A stretch of DNA of 64,000 nt from the NCBI GenBank assembly GCA_965112735.1, contig OZ218953.1:1798001-1862000 (forward strand), given 5' to 3'. Positions 14,708-26,946 of the stretch are shown here, one piece after another. The translations under genes and the position numbers were made by a program. A model generated the notes under the pieces. It did not search any database. It was not told where the DNA came from and saw only the letters and a program-made list of their open reading frames with translations. The DNA comes from Phaeosaccion multiseriatum (taxonomy: Eukaryota; Ochrophyta, other classes). The stretch's first letter is position 1; each line of letters opens with the position of its first letter.

Positions 14708-17700
14708 ATCGCCAACTGCTCCTGCCGCTGCTGGTCCCATCGTCGGAAGCAGCTCACAAATGCTGCCGGCTCCTGCCCGGACATGATCTCCTGCACCTCC
14801 AACGGACGCAGAGCCCTCTCCCACCAGGAGGAGGAGGCGGAGGAAGAGGAGCTGACTCCTTGCTCTTGCTCTTGCTCTTGCTCTTGCTCTCGCCCTTGCC
14901 CTTGCCCTTGCCCTTGCTCTTGCTCTTGCTCATGCCTTTGCCCTTGGTCGCACTTGTCACTCTCTTCGCTCTCCTCGCGAGCTTGCTTCTCCTCCTGCTC
15001 CTGCTGCTCCTGCTCTTCTTTCTCCGCCTCGGCCATCCGGACCACCGCCTTCGCGAACCCGTGTGCTATTTCCAGGCCCAGCCTCCTTCCGGCCTCACTG
15101 GTCTGTGCCCCATGCCAGCAGTACACTACAGATCGTCCCGTGTCCAGCACAAAGCTCTCGTGCGGTGCCAGGTCGAGTTGGGTAAACACCTCCCCGGCCC
15201 CAATCTCACGCACGAACATGGCCCCTGCTATCCGCTCGATGTGTGATACCTTGAACAGGCACACGGGCCGAGTCAGAGCGAGGGTCGCTGCTGTTGTATC
15301 ACCAACTGTTACTGCAGTGGAGTCCGCTCGAGCGCCGCCCTTCTTCCCTCGTGAGTGCACACTACTGTCGAGAGAGAGAGGGAGAGGCGCCTCCTCCTCC
15401 TTCTCCTCCTTGCCACTGCCGCTTCGGACGAGAGCGAGGAAGGAACGCTCGTCCTTCACTTCCCTTGACCGCACTTCGCATTGCTGTATCACCAACTGCT
15501 GCTGCTGCTGCTGCTGCTGCTTCGAGCTCGGGGCAGACAGAGCCGAAATGCTCGCCCCCTCCTTAGCGGTAGCAGCAGCAGCTCTCTTCTGCCTCAACAG
15601 CGCTAGGGCGAGGCGGTTGGGGGTTGAGACGCCTTCTCCGCTTGTTCCGACGGCGGTGGCGGTGGCCGCAATGGCTTGCTCGGCGGCGGCCCGCACCGAG
15701 AGCAGAGAAAGAGGCCCGTGCCATACCACCAACTTGACCACAGACTTGAGCCACCAGGCGGAAACAGAGCGTGAGACCGAGGGTGATGAGGGTGATGAGG
15801 GTGAGGCGAAGGCGGAGTGAGGCGGAGGCTGCTACTGGGTGGAGAGAGATGGAAAGCCATGTGAAGCGGAGGGTGTTACTAGGCGGAGAGAGATGAAAAT
15901 CATGTGAGGCGGAGGCGGAGGCAAAGGTGCGTGTGAGGGTGAGGGTGATGAGGTTGATGAGGGTGATGATGGAGAGTGAGGCGGAGGGTAAAGCCGATGC
16001 GGAGGGTAAAAGTGGAGGTGGAGGGCGAGGGCGAAGGTGAGGGTGATGCTAGTAAGAAAGTAAAAAGGGTGAGGGTGATGCCTCTTACCTCCTCCACACT
16101 CTCCGCCAGCACGTAGCTGCGGTGCGGGGAGAGGCCGTGCAGGAGAAGGGTCGGGGAGTGCTGCTCCACCATCATCACTGCACCCATGCCCCCCTCCTCC
16201 CCCCCCTCCTCTCCTGCCCCTTCTCTCGGACTTGTTCTCCGGCTCCGGAGCTGGCCGAGGAGCTTTCCCTTCCCTGCTCGTGGCCTTTGGCGTCTGTGTT
16301 GGAGAGCAGCCCCGAGGTCGCAGTCTTGCACGGCAAACACACGGGGCCTGTCCTGATGCTGCTGTATCACCAACTGCTGCTGCTGCTGCTGCTGCTGCTG
16401 TTGTTGCTGTATCACTATCTCCTGCGACCCCCCGCGACTCCCGGGGCGGCTGTGCCTTCTTCCTCCATCCCTGCGAGTGGAGTGACAAGAGAGGCATGCA
16501 CCGACAGTGAAGAGGAGTGTCTGGGGCGCAAGCAAGGCTCGGAGCAAAGCAAGAAAAGCCAGGCACAAGACCCCCCAAAACCAAGCAACCCAGCAACTAC
16601 AGGGTGTGCTCCTTTTGCTGCTTAGTACGTACGTTGCGAGAGCCCCGTCGAGCAAAATGAGTGTCCGGTGGAGACCATGCAGTGCCATCCTTAGAAAGGG
16701 AGGCTCTTCTCCCTGCCCGAGGGACACCAGGTCGGCATGTGGGCTCAGCTGCTTGGCGCAGAGGGACGCAAAGCCCTTCTTGGCGGAGTTGACGAGGTCT
16801 CCGATCCACACAAAGAGGGTGAGGTGAGCACCGTTCTTGCACGAGTGCAAAAGGGCTATAGCGTCGGCTGAGGTGATGTGAGGTGGTGGTGTGGTGAGGG
16901 GGGTGGGGAAAGTGGGTTGGTGTGTGTACCATGGGTATGTATGTGGTGCGCGTGGGAGGGTCGGAGCGAGCGAGGGAGAGGAGGGGAGGGACGGGGAGGG
17001 AGGAGAGAGGGACGGTGAGAGGCACAGGCAGGGCGGATCCACGCTGCCACAGATGGCAGCAGCGCAGACCCTCCCGTCCCACTGAGCCTCAGAGCGCCTC
17101 TTCTCCGATCATCCTTTTGGTGTCATTCGTGTACTGTCACTCGTGATCGTGTGGCGGTGTTTTGACAGGGTAAGCAAGTAGGCCACCAAGCATCACTCAC
17201 CTGAAGAGAGTAAGCCCACCTCGGCCTCAGGCACTAGCGCCCACTCCAGATCACTCACGATGCTGCCGCTTCCCTGCCTCCACCCCATGACCTCGATCCC
17301 CCCGCTCCCACCATCACCGGCCCCACTAGTGCCTTCGACCGCTGCTGCTGCTCCTCCTCCTGCTCCTCCTCCTGCTCCTCCTCCTGCTCCTCCTCCTGCT
17401 CCTCCTCCTGCTCCTCCCCTCCCTCCCGCCTGTACTCTCCACATGACCACCTGGGAAGTCTCATCGTCTCGCAGCAGGCGGAACGGCATTGCATGCCCAG
17501 ACATGGCGGTGTCAACTCCATCCTGAGGGCAAGCAAGAAAAGGCGAGGGCGCGACGCACAGGAGAGGAGAAGAACGGGAATCAACAAAGAACAAGGGAGC
17601 GGGGGTCAAGGAAACAACCAACGCCTTCTTTCTCCACCTCGCTAAATCTTTTCGTGTACGCAGTGTGTGGGTTTGTGCGTCTCTCCGGTTCCAATGATCC

Positions 17701-19162
17701 AGCTCTCACCTCTGCCATCTTCCGACTGCCGCAGGAGCTGCTGCACATTCGCTCCACCTCACTCTCCACCTCCCTCTGCTTGATGCCCTTGGCCGCCGTG
17801 GCCGCGAGGGTGGCAGCGCTATCCCCTGTCTCTACCCCCAGCCCCACAGAGTCCGCTGTCTTGGAGCCGAACTGACGCCAGCGCTGGAGGAAGAGCACGG
17901 CCTTCTCATCGTAGGGCGACCCCGAGGGCTCCAGGCAAGTCAAGATGGGAGATGAGGCCAGGGTCAGGAGTGCAGCTTTGTCCTCCTGCTCCCCCTTCTC
18001 TCCTCTCTGCTGCTGCTGTTGCTGCTCCTTCTGCTGCTCCTGCTGTTCCTGCGCCACGAATGCCTTGGCGGCTTGTTTGATGCTCTCCCGGAGCGCCCCG
18101 GTGGGTACGTTCTTGCCGATCCACAGAAAGAGCAGGCTGCCCGGACAGACGACCAAGAACGCCGCTTCGGCTTCTTGCAAAAGGGCGCCGTCGAACTGAT
18201 AGGCAGAGCTGATGAGCTCCCAGCTGCTGCTGTGTGTAACGGCATCCTCTCCCACCGACCCATCCTTCTCCCGTCCTTCCGTCTGTCCCATCCCAGCGTG
18301 TAATGGGCGGTACTTGAGAAGTCTTGCGGGCTGGGAGCCCGTCCGAGCACGAGTACGTGGTCTCAATGCTTCTGCTTCTACTGCTTCTAGGGCCTGCCAA
18401 AAGGCTGTAACGACGCCCGCCTCTGGTGCTTCAGGCGCGAAGCTTGGGCTCGAGTGCAGAGGGCCAATTGCATCCCCACCACCTCCCTCCTTCTGCTGGC
18501 ACTGCTCCAGCACGACGAAGTGCCCTACCCATTCGTGCAGTTCGTCGTGTGATATCTCCTGGCGGAGGTCGAAGAGACAGAGAGAGAGAGTGCACGAGTG
18601 CATGAGTACGGAGGTAGAAATAGAGGGATTGACTGCGATGGCTTGGGGGTCGTAGAGCACGCACCTTTCCCAGATTTTTGGCAAGGTTCCTTCCAAAGGG
18701 ACCACACTCGCTACCCATGAACACTACCACGTCTCTTCGGACCACGTCCACATACACGAAAGACGAGAGGGCGTGGAGAGAAGAAGCCCGTAGAGGCACG
18801 CGCTCAAGCGTCTTCGATACGAGCTCAAGCAGCAAAGGCTGGCAGGGGAACAGGTCCGTCACGCCTGCATGGCATCCGGGACTTGTGCTGTCGAAGGTGC
18901 CCGTGCTTGTACCGGCCCCAAAGCGATCACAGCGACCAGATGTTCTGCTGCCACTATTCTGGCCGCTGCTGCTGGGCTTGATGCAGTGGCTCGAGTCTAC
19001 ATCGATTTCAAGGTCCATGTCTCTCCTCTTTGAGAAGCCTACCGTAGCGTGCTCATTGGCCGATGGGGGGGTGCAATGAATAATGGTGGTTCCTATTTCC
19101 TTTTGATATTCCACCGAGATTCGATTAGAAGGTTTGCCTGTTGTAATCTCTGCCGTCGCCAT
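13540..19162 (-). CDS. Villin/gelsolin-repeat protein with large low-complexity inserts
   Basis: Minus-strand exons in order: 18665-19162, 17710-18558, 17201-17522, 16633-16867, 16089-16470 and 13540-15744. All phases agree; 1496 aa. The start is the first ATG (MATAEITTG). Gelsolin-type modules are visible as FVYVDVVRRDVVVFMGSEC, then ALLQEAEAAFLVVCPGSLLF with LWIGKNVP, then LHSCKNGAHLTLFVWIGDLV, then HRSYVLAES joined across an intron to VVKLVVWHGPLS, then LFKVSHIERIAGAMFV with SFVLDTGRSVVYCWHG. At least five diverged repeats are present, matching villin/gelsolin actin severing-capping proteins. Linkers carry Gln runs and, in the last exon, four ~206-bp tandem repeats. No villin headpiece is seen at the C terminus (ends LRQRFGG). 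Actin binding is inferred from the fold; Ca-site residues were not checked. Confidence 0.85.
13626..14460 (-). repeat. Four tandem coding repeats of about 206 bp in the villin-like gene
   Basis: Units start near 13727, 13930, 14141 and 14340 (+ coordinates). Each encodes RFAALYDEFGEPIRR, a Gln/Gly spacer, a segment with EGLRTSVSSTAV, and one or two copies of the dispersed TTGGTGATA element (read here as VSPTAAAPS). A decayed fifth unit (YDESGEPVPG) lies at 14440-14500. Units are very similar, so expansion is recent or homogenised. Confidence 0.95.
14650..14714 (-). repeat. CTG/CAG triplet run plus element variant (poly-Gln)
   Basis: About 18 CTG units (14652-14705) encode a poly-Gln tract in the villin-like protein and run directly into TATCGCCAA, a one-base variant of the dispersed element. 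Confidence 0.9.
15297..15495 (-). repeat. Two exact copies of the dispersed TTGGTGATA element in villin-like exon 6
   Basis: 15297-15305 is read as TVGDT and 15487-15495 as QLVIQQ: the same DNA word in two different frames of one protein. The second is flanked by a CAG run. Confidence 0.9.
16365..16418 (-). repeat. Dispersed element on both sides of a CTG run in villin-like exon 5
   Basis: Exact TATCACCAA at 16365-16373, about 12 CTG/TTG triplets, then TATCACTAT at 16410-16418. The protein reads IVIQQ, poly-Gln, LVIQQ. Confidence 0.9.
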
Positions 19163-19512
19163 CTGAAATAACCTGTGGGCTGCTTCCAATCCACACAACC
19201 AAATTCGTGCCCTCCTCTCCCCCCCTCACGTATACAGAACTACAGGTGAGGTACATAGAGAGGGGAAATAGAGGAAGGGAGGGAGAGATCATGGAAGTCT
19301 TGTCCCGAGTGTTGGCGTGGTCCCTCGCGTGTGATCTCTGTCCAAGATCTTCTCAGAAAAGGTTCTGCATCCGCTCCACCCATTTTAAACCGATCTTTCG
19401 TGCTCGACCATTCCATCATAATTCCTTTGCGCCCCCTTCCCTCATATCTACGCCGCTACTTCCGGTACACCCGTCCCATCTGGCCAGGTTTATCTTCTCG
19501 TGAAGCTTCAAG
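19163..19512. promoter_or_regulatory. Divergent promoter region, 350 bp
   Basis: Separates the ATG of the villin-like gene (-) from the ATG of the phosphofructokinase gene (+). The villin-like frame runs in from a TTG with an acceptor-like tttcag just before its ATG, so a short non-coding 5' exon is possible. No motif confidently assigned. Confidence 0.4.
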
Positions 19513-21312
19513 ATGGCTCGTGCTCCCGTAGAGCTCAAGAAGCGAGACATTGAGCACCGGAGCTCCTTCAGTGAGCTCCAGAAGGAGCGTCTGGCCTCCA
19601 AGTGCATCAAGCCCAGGTGTGTTTAGCCATGGAAATAGCCTCGGCCTGGCTGCTGCCTCAGCCAGACTCCTACCACGGGTGTTGGATTGGATTGGATCCA
19701 AGGAATGAATGTTTGCCTCAACTGCTCCCGCCAACCCAATGCTGCTGTGCTTGCCCGTTCTCTGTTCCCCTTTCCTGCAGAGTGGTCCTCGGGGACTCCG
19801 TCAGGGTCGAGGAGAAGGAGGCTTTGGGCGCGAAGGACCACCACGGTGAGGAGTGAGGGGAGACGCCCGAAGAGTCGAACCCGAAGAGTCGAGCGAAGAA
19901 TAATGGAGCTCGGGAAGGGGCCGACCGAGAGAGCGCCGCTGAGGCTCATTCTGAGGACACGCGAAAGAGAGACGAGACAGCAGTCTGTCGTGGCGGAAGT
20001 GATAGGACGAAGCCCCAGACAACTTGAATGTCCGGGCTGCTTTGAAGTCCCTTGAGGTTGCCCGAATTCTCTCTGTCCCCCCCCTTATCATCCCACCCTC
20101 GCCCCCCTCCTCTCTTCTCTTCTCTTCCGTTCTTGCGTGTCGTCATCACTTAGAGAGGATCGAGGCTCTCTTCCCCAACACGTACGGCAAGCCTCGAGTA
20201 GAGCTGCTGGAGGGGACAGAGTCGGACAAATGCACATCCCCCTTCACCATCGGAGTGGTGCTCAGCGGTGGTCAGGCACCAGGAGGACACAATGTTATTG
20301 CCGGTACGTGTAGGCATAGCAATAAGCAAAAGTACAGTGCACAGAGGCACCAAACGCACACAATGCACGCACGCATAGGGCAGGCTCTCGAAAGACCCGA
20401 TGGGAGATAGAGCTTTGCCGCCACATGACCGTTTCAAGCTGCACTCGCCCACCTGACGCCCCTCACCCCTCGCCCCTCACTCACCCCTACTATTGTCGAT
20501 TCAAGGCATCTTCGATTTTGCCCGGCGGTGCTCCTCCGAGAGCCGAGTCATTGGCTTCTTGGACGGCCCCCATGGCGTGATGAACGGCATCTACATTGAG
20601 GTTAGATAGAAGGAAGGCGTCGCCGGCCGCACCGAACTATATACTTCTGTTGTTTAGTCTGAAGAGCTCTCCTACCAGTCAGGCTGAACTGACCCCCTCT
20701 GCCGGTCACTGTGCCGGCTGTCGTGCCAGCCACCCTTACCCCTGAGCTCTGTGGGCCTTTCAACACTATTCTACTATGTTACCTACCCTCTTGTGTACCC
20801 CAACTCTGCCCCCTTCCCCCCCCCCCTCCTCTCTCCTCACGTCAGATCACCCCCGAGATTATGGACCTGTACCGCAACACGGGAGGTTTCGACATGCTCG
20901 GGTCGGGCAGACACAAGATCCACACCGTAGAACAGATGGAGGACTCTCTCTCTGTGTGCACTCAACTGGGGCTGGAGGGACTCATCGTGATTGGAGGAGA
21001 CGACTCCAACACCAATGCAGCCCTTCTTGCCGAGTTCTTTTCCCAACGAGGCAGCTCGGTCAAGGTGTGTGGCTGCCCCAAGACCATCGATGGAGACCTC
21101 AAGAATGAGTACATTCCCATCTCGTTTGGGTTCGACACGGCCATCAAGACGTTCAGCGAGGAGGTGGGCAATGTGGCTCTGGATACGCTGAGCACGCAGA
21201 AGTACTACCACTTTGTGCGTGTTATGGGCAGAGGAGCGTCCTCCATCGCGCTGGAGTGCAGTCTGCAGTGCCGGCCCAACATGTGCCTCATCAGCGAGGA
21301 GGTAAGGAGATG

Positions 21313-21371
<59 letters not shown>

Positions 21372-24227
21372 GAGTGTGTGAAGAGCCCCGACCGGCCCGT
21401 AGCTGTGCCTGAGTCTTCCTTCCTTCCTTCTTGCTGTGCTTGACATCTTGCTTGACTTGCTTGACTTGGTGTTTGCAGGTGGAGGCCAAGCACATGAGTC
21501 TGATGAAGATCACAGATGACATCGCCGACATGATCGTCAAGCGCTCCAGCAGTGGAAAGAACTACGGCGTCATCGTCATCCCGGAGGGACTCATCGAGTT
21601 CATCCCGGAGTTCAACAAGTGAGTGCGTGAGTGCGCGAGTGAATGGGTATTGTACTCGCCCTACGATGAAAGACTCTTTTGCTCGTGACCCACGGACCCA
21701 CGGCCCTGTGCTGTTCTGTCACTCACTCACTCACTCACTGACTTACCTTGCACGGCACGCCACAGGCTCATTGCTGAGATCAACGACGTGCTGGCGGCCG
21801 GCACTGACCCAACCGAGGAGGTGTGTTATACGCAATGTGATGTATTGTTGTCATGTATGCTAAGTGCAAGGTAGTCATTGTCATGACAAGTTATGGGACT
21901 ATTAAAACGACTCAAGCAACCTTTGTCCCCCTCCCCTGCCCCCATGCAGTAAGTTAGCAACTCAGCAACGTGTACCTATTTCTCCCGCTGCCTCATACAT
22001 GCATATCCAACACAGGCCGTGGTCAACAAGCTGTCGGTGGAAAGCCGAGGTGTATTCCTCTACATGCCCCCCGCCATCAAGCTCCAGCTGCTGCTCGACA
22101 GAGACCCGCACGGGAATGTGCAGGTGCGTGCGTGCGTGCGTGCGTGCATGCATGCATGTGTGTGTGTGTGGGTGCCAATGAGCGTGCCAATTTGCGGAAG
22201 TGTGGAGGAGGCCCAGCTGTGTCCTCCCCTCGCCTCCCCTCGTACACGCGTCCGATGCTGTCCCGTACCTCACCATACTGTCTGCTGTGCCGCATCGCCA
22301 ATTGCTGTGCTGTGCTGTATCACCAACTCCTATGCTGTGCTGTATCACCAACTGCTGTGCTGTACTGTGCTGTGCTGTACTGTGTGTTGTGCAGTTGGCC
22401 AAGATTGAGACGGAGCGCCTGCTAGCCATGACTGTGGAGAGCGAGCTCACCCGCCGCAGGATAGGCGGGGAGTACTCCGGGGCCTACGAGCCGCAGTTCC
22501 ATTCCTTCGGGTGCGTGTATGTGTACGACCGTAAGAGGGGGTAAAGGGGGGGAGGGGTGGCAACGGTGTTGGCAGTGGATAGGGTGGGGGGATTCCGTGT
22601 GATGCATCATTTGGGCTCCGTCTTTCCTCTCTCTCTCTCTCTCTCTCTACATGTCCATTTATCTATGTGTCTGCGCCATGGCCATGTGTGTGCCTCATCG
22701 ATGCCGGTCGTCCTCTCCCCACCTCTCCACCTTGCAGATACGAGGGGCGCTGTGCCGTGCCAAGCCACTTCGACTGCTCGTACTGCTACACGCTGGGCTA
22801 CACCGCCGCCTGCCTCATCGCCAAGGGACTCAACTCCCTCATGGCGAGCGTGCAGGTAAGTCAACAAAAGAGGGGAGGGTCTGCGTTAGGAGTAGGGGAG
22901 AGCGGGGAGGGGCGAGCGAGCGGGCAGGTCAACGTAGCAAACTAGCTACTCACTCCACCACCTTTGACACTCCCAACAGTCCTGTCTGTAACGCCGCGTC
23001 GCCCCACTCACCCCACCCCACCCACCCTCCACTCCTGTCACCGATCCACCCCACCCCGACCCTCAGAACCTCGACCTTCCCATAGAGAATTGGACCATCG
23101 GAGGCGTGCCCATCACCATGATGTGCCACATTGAGAGACGCCACGGTAAAGACAAGCCCGTCATCAAAAAGGCGTTGGTGGAGCTCAGCGGAGACCGAAG
23201 TGCTCCTTTTATGGCCTTTGCCGCCCAGAGAGAGTCGTGGATGTTCAACGACCTCTACCGCGCACCTGGACCCATTCAGTTCTCTGGACCTGGGGCTCGA
23301 GATACCAATATGACGCTCATGTACGAGCTGATGGGTCAGGAGAAGGGAGGCGATGCCACCGGGTGCAACCTCAAGCCTGATGCCGTGCCTCAGCCTAAGG
23401 TAATGTTGAGTTCAGTTTAGAAGCCGGTGGGTGGATGGGTGGGTGGGTGGCTCAATACTTGCTTTCCAGCGCTGGCCTACCCTGTGCTTCTTCGTTCTGA
23501 CGACGATTCACTTTTGCTTTGATTCTCGCGTTGCCTTTTCTCTTGCCCCTCCTTTGGAATCCTCCTCCGCCTCGGCCGTAGAGCTTCGGGTCGAAAGAGT
23601 TTTTGTTCCGCCCTGCGTCTGTGGCGGTGCGCTCCAACCTTGAGAAGGCTCGCCTCTCTTACACACCAAAGGTGTGTGTGTGTGCGTGCGTGTGAGTGCG
23701 TGCGTGCGTGAGTGTGCGTTATCGCTTGAGTGAACTGGGCCGCCGTCGACTTGTCCACTCCTCCTTTCTCTATTTGTCCCCTCCTGCTTACTCTCTGCTT
23801 CGCTGCCTCACTGACCCGCTAGCGTGGTCGCTTGTGCGTCTCTCTCGCGCGTGACTGCATGCCGTGCCCCTTGCGTCACTGCCTCCCTACCTCCCTACCT
23901 CCCTACCTCCCTACCTCCCTACCTCCCTACCTCCCCGCCCACTGCCTCCCTGTCTCTCTTACCTCTCCGCCTCTCACCCCACCCCGCTCCCCCATCCCAC
24001 CACCCCGCCCTCTAGGTGCCTCCCTCCCTCACCGCTCAGTCAGTGACGGGGGTGAGCATCTCCCTCGACGATGTGACTCAATGCTCGCGCGCCGTGGACA
24101 GGGAACCCATCTCGCGCCTCTTCCCCCTCACCTACGGCAGCAAGCTCGTGCAGATGGACAAGGGAGACATGTCCGGTGAGGGGGTCTCCTCCGACGCACC
24201 GGCCATCAAGGTGAGGGCGTGTCGTCT

Positions 24228-24261
<34 letters not shown>

Positions 24262-25372
24262 GTCGCCCTCTCGCTCCCATCACTACTCTTTCACCATGGA
24301 GCCACGCTATTTACTCACGCACTGCTCTTTCTCTTTCTCTCGTATCACAAAGGTTGGTGTCGTCTTCTGCGGGCGGCAGTCGGCGGGCGGCCACAACGTG
24401 GTCTGGGGCCTCCACTCCTTCCTCAAGGGAAACCCAAAGAGCAAGCTTGTCGGCTTTGTCGGCGGCACCCTGGGACTCTTTGAACAGACAGCAGTGGACA
24501 TTACGGACGAGCTCTTGGAGGGTTACAAGAACCAAGGAGGCTACGACCTCTTGGGCAGGACGGTGGATGCCATTCGCTCAGAGGAGCAAGTGAGCTTGGC
24601 CAGCAAGGCTTGTACGAATCTGGCGCTCGACGGTCTTGTGGTGATTGGGGGTACCACGACCCACACCGACGCCGCCTACCTCGCCGAGGCCTTCTTGGAG
24701 CAAGGTGTGTACATGTGTGTGTGTGTGTGCGTGTGTGTTTGCGTGGGTGTATGAGTTGTGCGAGTTGAAGTGTATACTGAAAGTCACCTTTCCCCCTCTT
24801 CCCCCAACACTCACACTCACCCCTCACACACTGCGATTTGAAATACTATTATCCAGGGGTCAAGACCAAGGTAGTGGGTGTGCCGTGCAGTATCAGCGGC
24901 GGCATGAAGAACGAGTTCGTGGAGGCGGCGGTGGGCACGGACACCGCTGTCAAGATCTACTCGCAGCTGGTGGGCAACACCGCCATCGATGGGGCATCGG
25001 CCAGGAAGTACTGGTACTTCATGCGGCTCATGGGACAGGTGAGTACGTAAAGATTTCGTGTCTCTCTCTCACTCCCAGTGTGTGTGAGTACGTAAAGATT
25101 TCGTGTCTCTCTCTCACTCCCTGTGTGTGTGTGTCTGTGTGTGTGAGTACGCAAGACTGCGTGTGCGTGCGTGCGTCGCTGTTTGCCTTCCTCCTTTATG
25201 TGACTCACATTATTGTGACGCCTTCCCATCTCCATCCATCCCGTGTGTGTGTGTGCCGTGTGTGTGTGTGCCGTGTGTGTGTGTGCCCTGTGTGTGTGTG
25301 CCGTGTGTGTGTGTGCCGTGTGTGTGTGTGCCGTGTGTGTGTGTGTGTGTGTGTGTGCCGTGTGTGTGTGTG

Positions 25373-25406
<34 letters not shown>

Positions 25407-25462
25407 CGTGTGTGTGTGTGCCGTGTGTGTGTGTGTGTGTGTGTGTGCCGTGTGTGTGTGTG

Positions 25463-25496
<34 letters not shown>

Positions 25497-26946
25497 CGTA
25501 TGTGTGGGTCGTCGTTCTCTACTCTCCTCATGCACTGAAACTGAACACTGAACACTGAACACAGGACCCGAGCCACATTGCGCTCGAAGTGGCTCTACAG
25601 ACGCACCCCAACGCGGTGCTCCTCACAGAGCAAGTCATGGCCCGGGGCTGGTCTCTCAGAGATGTGAGTCACGACGACAACTCAAGAGTACGCGTCTCAA
25701 CAGAGAGTCTTTAGGTTGTCGTCACCCTGCAGTGCGCTGTCGGGTTAGGCACTCAAGAGAAAAGCCAGCAGCAGACTGACTGATACCCACAACACCCATA
25801 ACACCCATAACGGATATATGCCCCACCCACCAACCCACCCACCCACCCACCCACTTATTCATTCTATAGCTGAACTGATCCCACTTTTGCTGCATGGCAA
25901 CACGACAGGTGGTGCGGCACATTGCAGACGTGGTGGTGGCTCGCTCGGAGACCAACAAGAACTTCGGCACCATCCTTGTCCCCGAGGGGCTCCTCAAGGC
26001 CATCCCGGAGATCAAGGTGCTCATCGACGAGATTGACACCATCTACGTCGAGCACTGTGGTGTCGGTGGCAGCGGTGCCCCCCCCCCACCCCCTCCCTCT
26101 CCGAAGTCGGGAGGCGGAGTAGCCCCTGCCGTCACCACCCCCAGCACGAGCCGCGGAGGAGTGCTGGAGGCCTTGTCGGTGGCCGAGGTGTCGAAGCTCC
26201 TGACGAGTTGGAGCGCGGCTCTGCTTGCCTCTCTGCCGGAGTTCATTCAGGTGGAGCTTTGCCTGGCCAGACAGTCCAACAAGAAGGTCAGGTTGTCGCA
26301 GGTACAGACAGAGAAGATGCTGGCACACTTTGTCGAGGCGGAGTTGGCGAAGCGAAAGGAGAAGGGACAGTACAAGGGAAGCTTTAGTGCGGTGTGCTCC
26401 TTCCTCGGCTACCAGGCTCGCTCTGCCCTGCCCTCCAACTTTGATTGCGACTACGGTTTCACCTTGGGCGGAGCGGCAGCCGTCCTCCTGCACCGAGGCT
26501 GTACCGGGTATCTGGCCATGGTCACCGGCCTCTCGGAGCCGGTCAAGAACTGGAAGGTCGGGGGAGTACCCCTGACCGCCCTCCTCGTGGCGGACGCAGA
26601 GGCGCGCAGCGAACAGGGGCACGTGCGGCCCCATGTCCCCTCGGGCAAGGTGAACTTGCACGGCCCCGCTATGCAAAGGCTCCAGGAACTGCTGACCACT
26701 TGTGAGAAGGAGGACCGCTACCGCAACCCCGGCCCCGTGCAGTACGAGGGCAGCACGGTGGAGTCTCGCCTCGTCACCATGAGTCTGGAGACGAGCGATT
26801 ACCTTGGCCAGCTGCAGAGGCTGAGGGCGGCGCTGACCCACATTCGCGAGAGCTGCCGCCCTGGCTGCAGCTCCAAGCTGTTGAAGTTGTCTACTTTGAC
26901 GCTGCAAGGGCTCACGGAGCTCATGGCGCTGCAAAACTCCTCCTAA
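19513..26946 (+). CDS. Diphosphate-fructose-6-phosphate phosphotransferase, fused two-half (beta-alpha type) enzyme
   Basis: Seventeen exons: 19513-19616, 19781-19845, 20154-20303, 20506-20600, 20846-21301, 21479-21618, 21766-21820, 22016-22123, 22395-22510, 22738-22855, 23067-23399, 23582-23671, 24016-24210, 24353-24704, 24857-25038, 25565-25663 and 25909-26946. All phases agree; 1231 aa. The N-terminal half has [11 protein letters not shown] (93-103), GGDDSNTNA (from 188) and PKTIDGD (216-222), the catalytic set; the second Asp of GGDD marks PPi rather than ATP use. The C-terminal half repeats the fold with [11 protein letters not shown] (680-690), but GGDD is GGTT (from 774) and PKTIDGD is PCSISGG (802-808), so it should be catalytically dead and regulatory. 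The layout parallels plant PFP beta plus alpha subunits and the fused apicomplexan PFKs. It converts fructose 6-phosphate and PPi to fructose 1,6-bisphosphate, probably in the cytosol (no leader). Confidence 0.95.
21302..21478 (+). repeat. GT microsatellite in PFP intron 5
   Basis: About 27 GT units (21314-21368) just after the donor gtaagg. Confidence 0.9.
22293..22351 (+). repeat. Three tandem copies of the dispersed element in PFP intron 8
   Basis: CATCGCCAA at 22293, exact TATCACCAA at 22318 and 22343 (25-bp spacing), within CTGTG-rich sequence. This shows that the element also occurs outside coding sequence. Confidence 0.9.
25039..25564 (+). repeat. PFP intron 15: duplicated donor region and a GT-rich minisatellite
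   Basis: The first ~45 bp of the intron, starting with its GTGAGTACGTAAAG donor, is repeated at 25084; a third partial copy starts at 25143. From 25243 to 25497 GT tracts are interrupted by a CC every 13 bp or multiples of it. Confidence 0.9.

Noticed and set aside
15724-15732. TACCACCAA as another copy of the dispersed element
   Set aside because: It encodes part of the conserved gelsolin strand KLVVWHG and has no CAG flanks, so it is probably coincidence.
14624-15820. 398-codon plus-strand ORF with Cys-rich runs
   Set aside because: It is the antisense shadow of the villin-like exon; the Cys and Leu runs are CTG triplets read in other frames, while the minus strand gives gelsolin motifs and consistent splicing.
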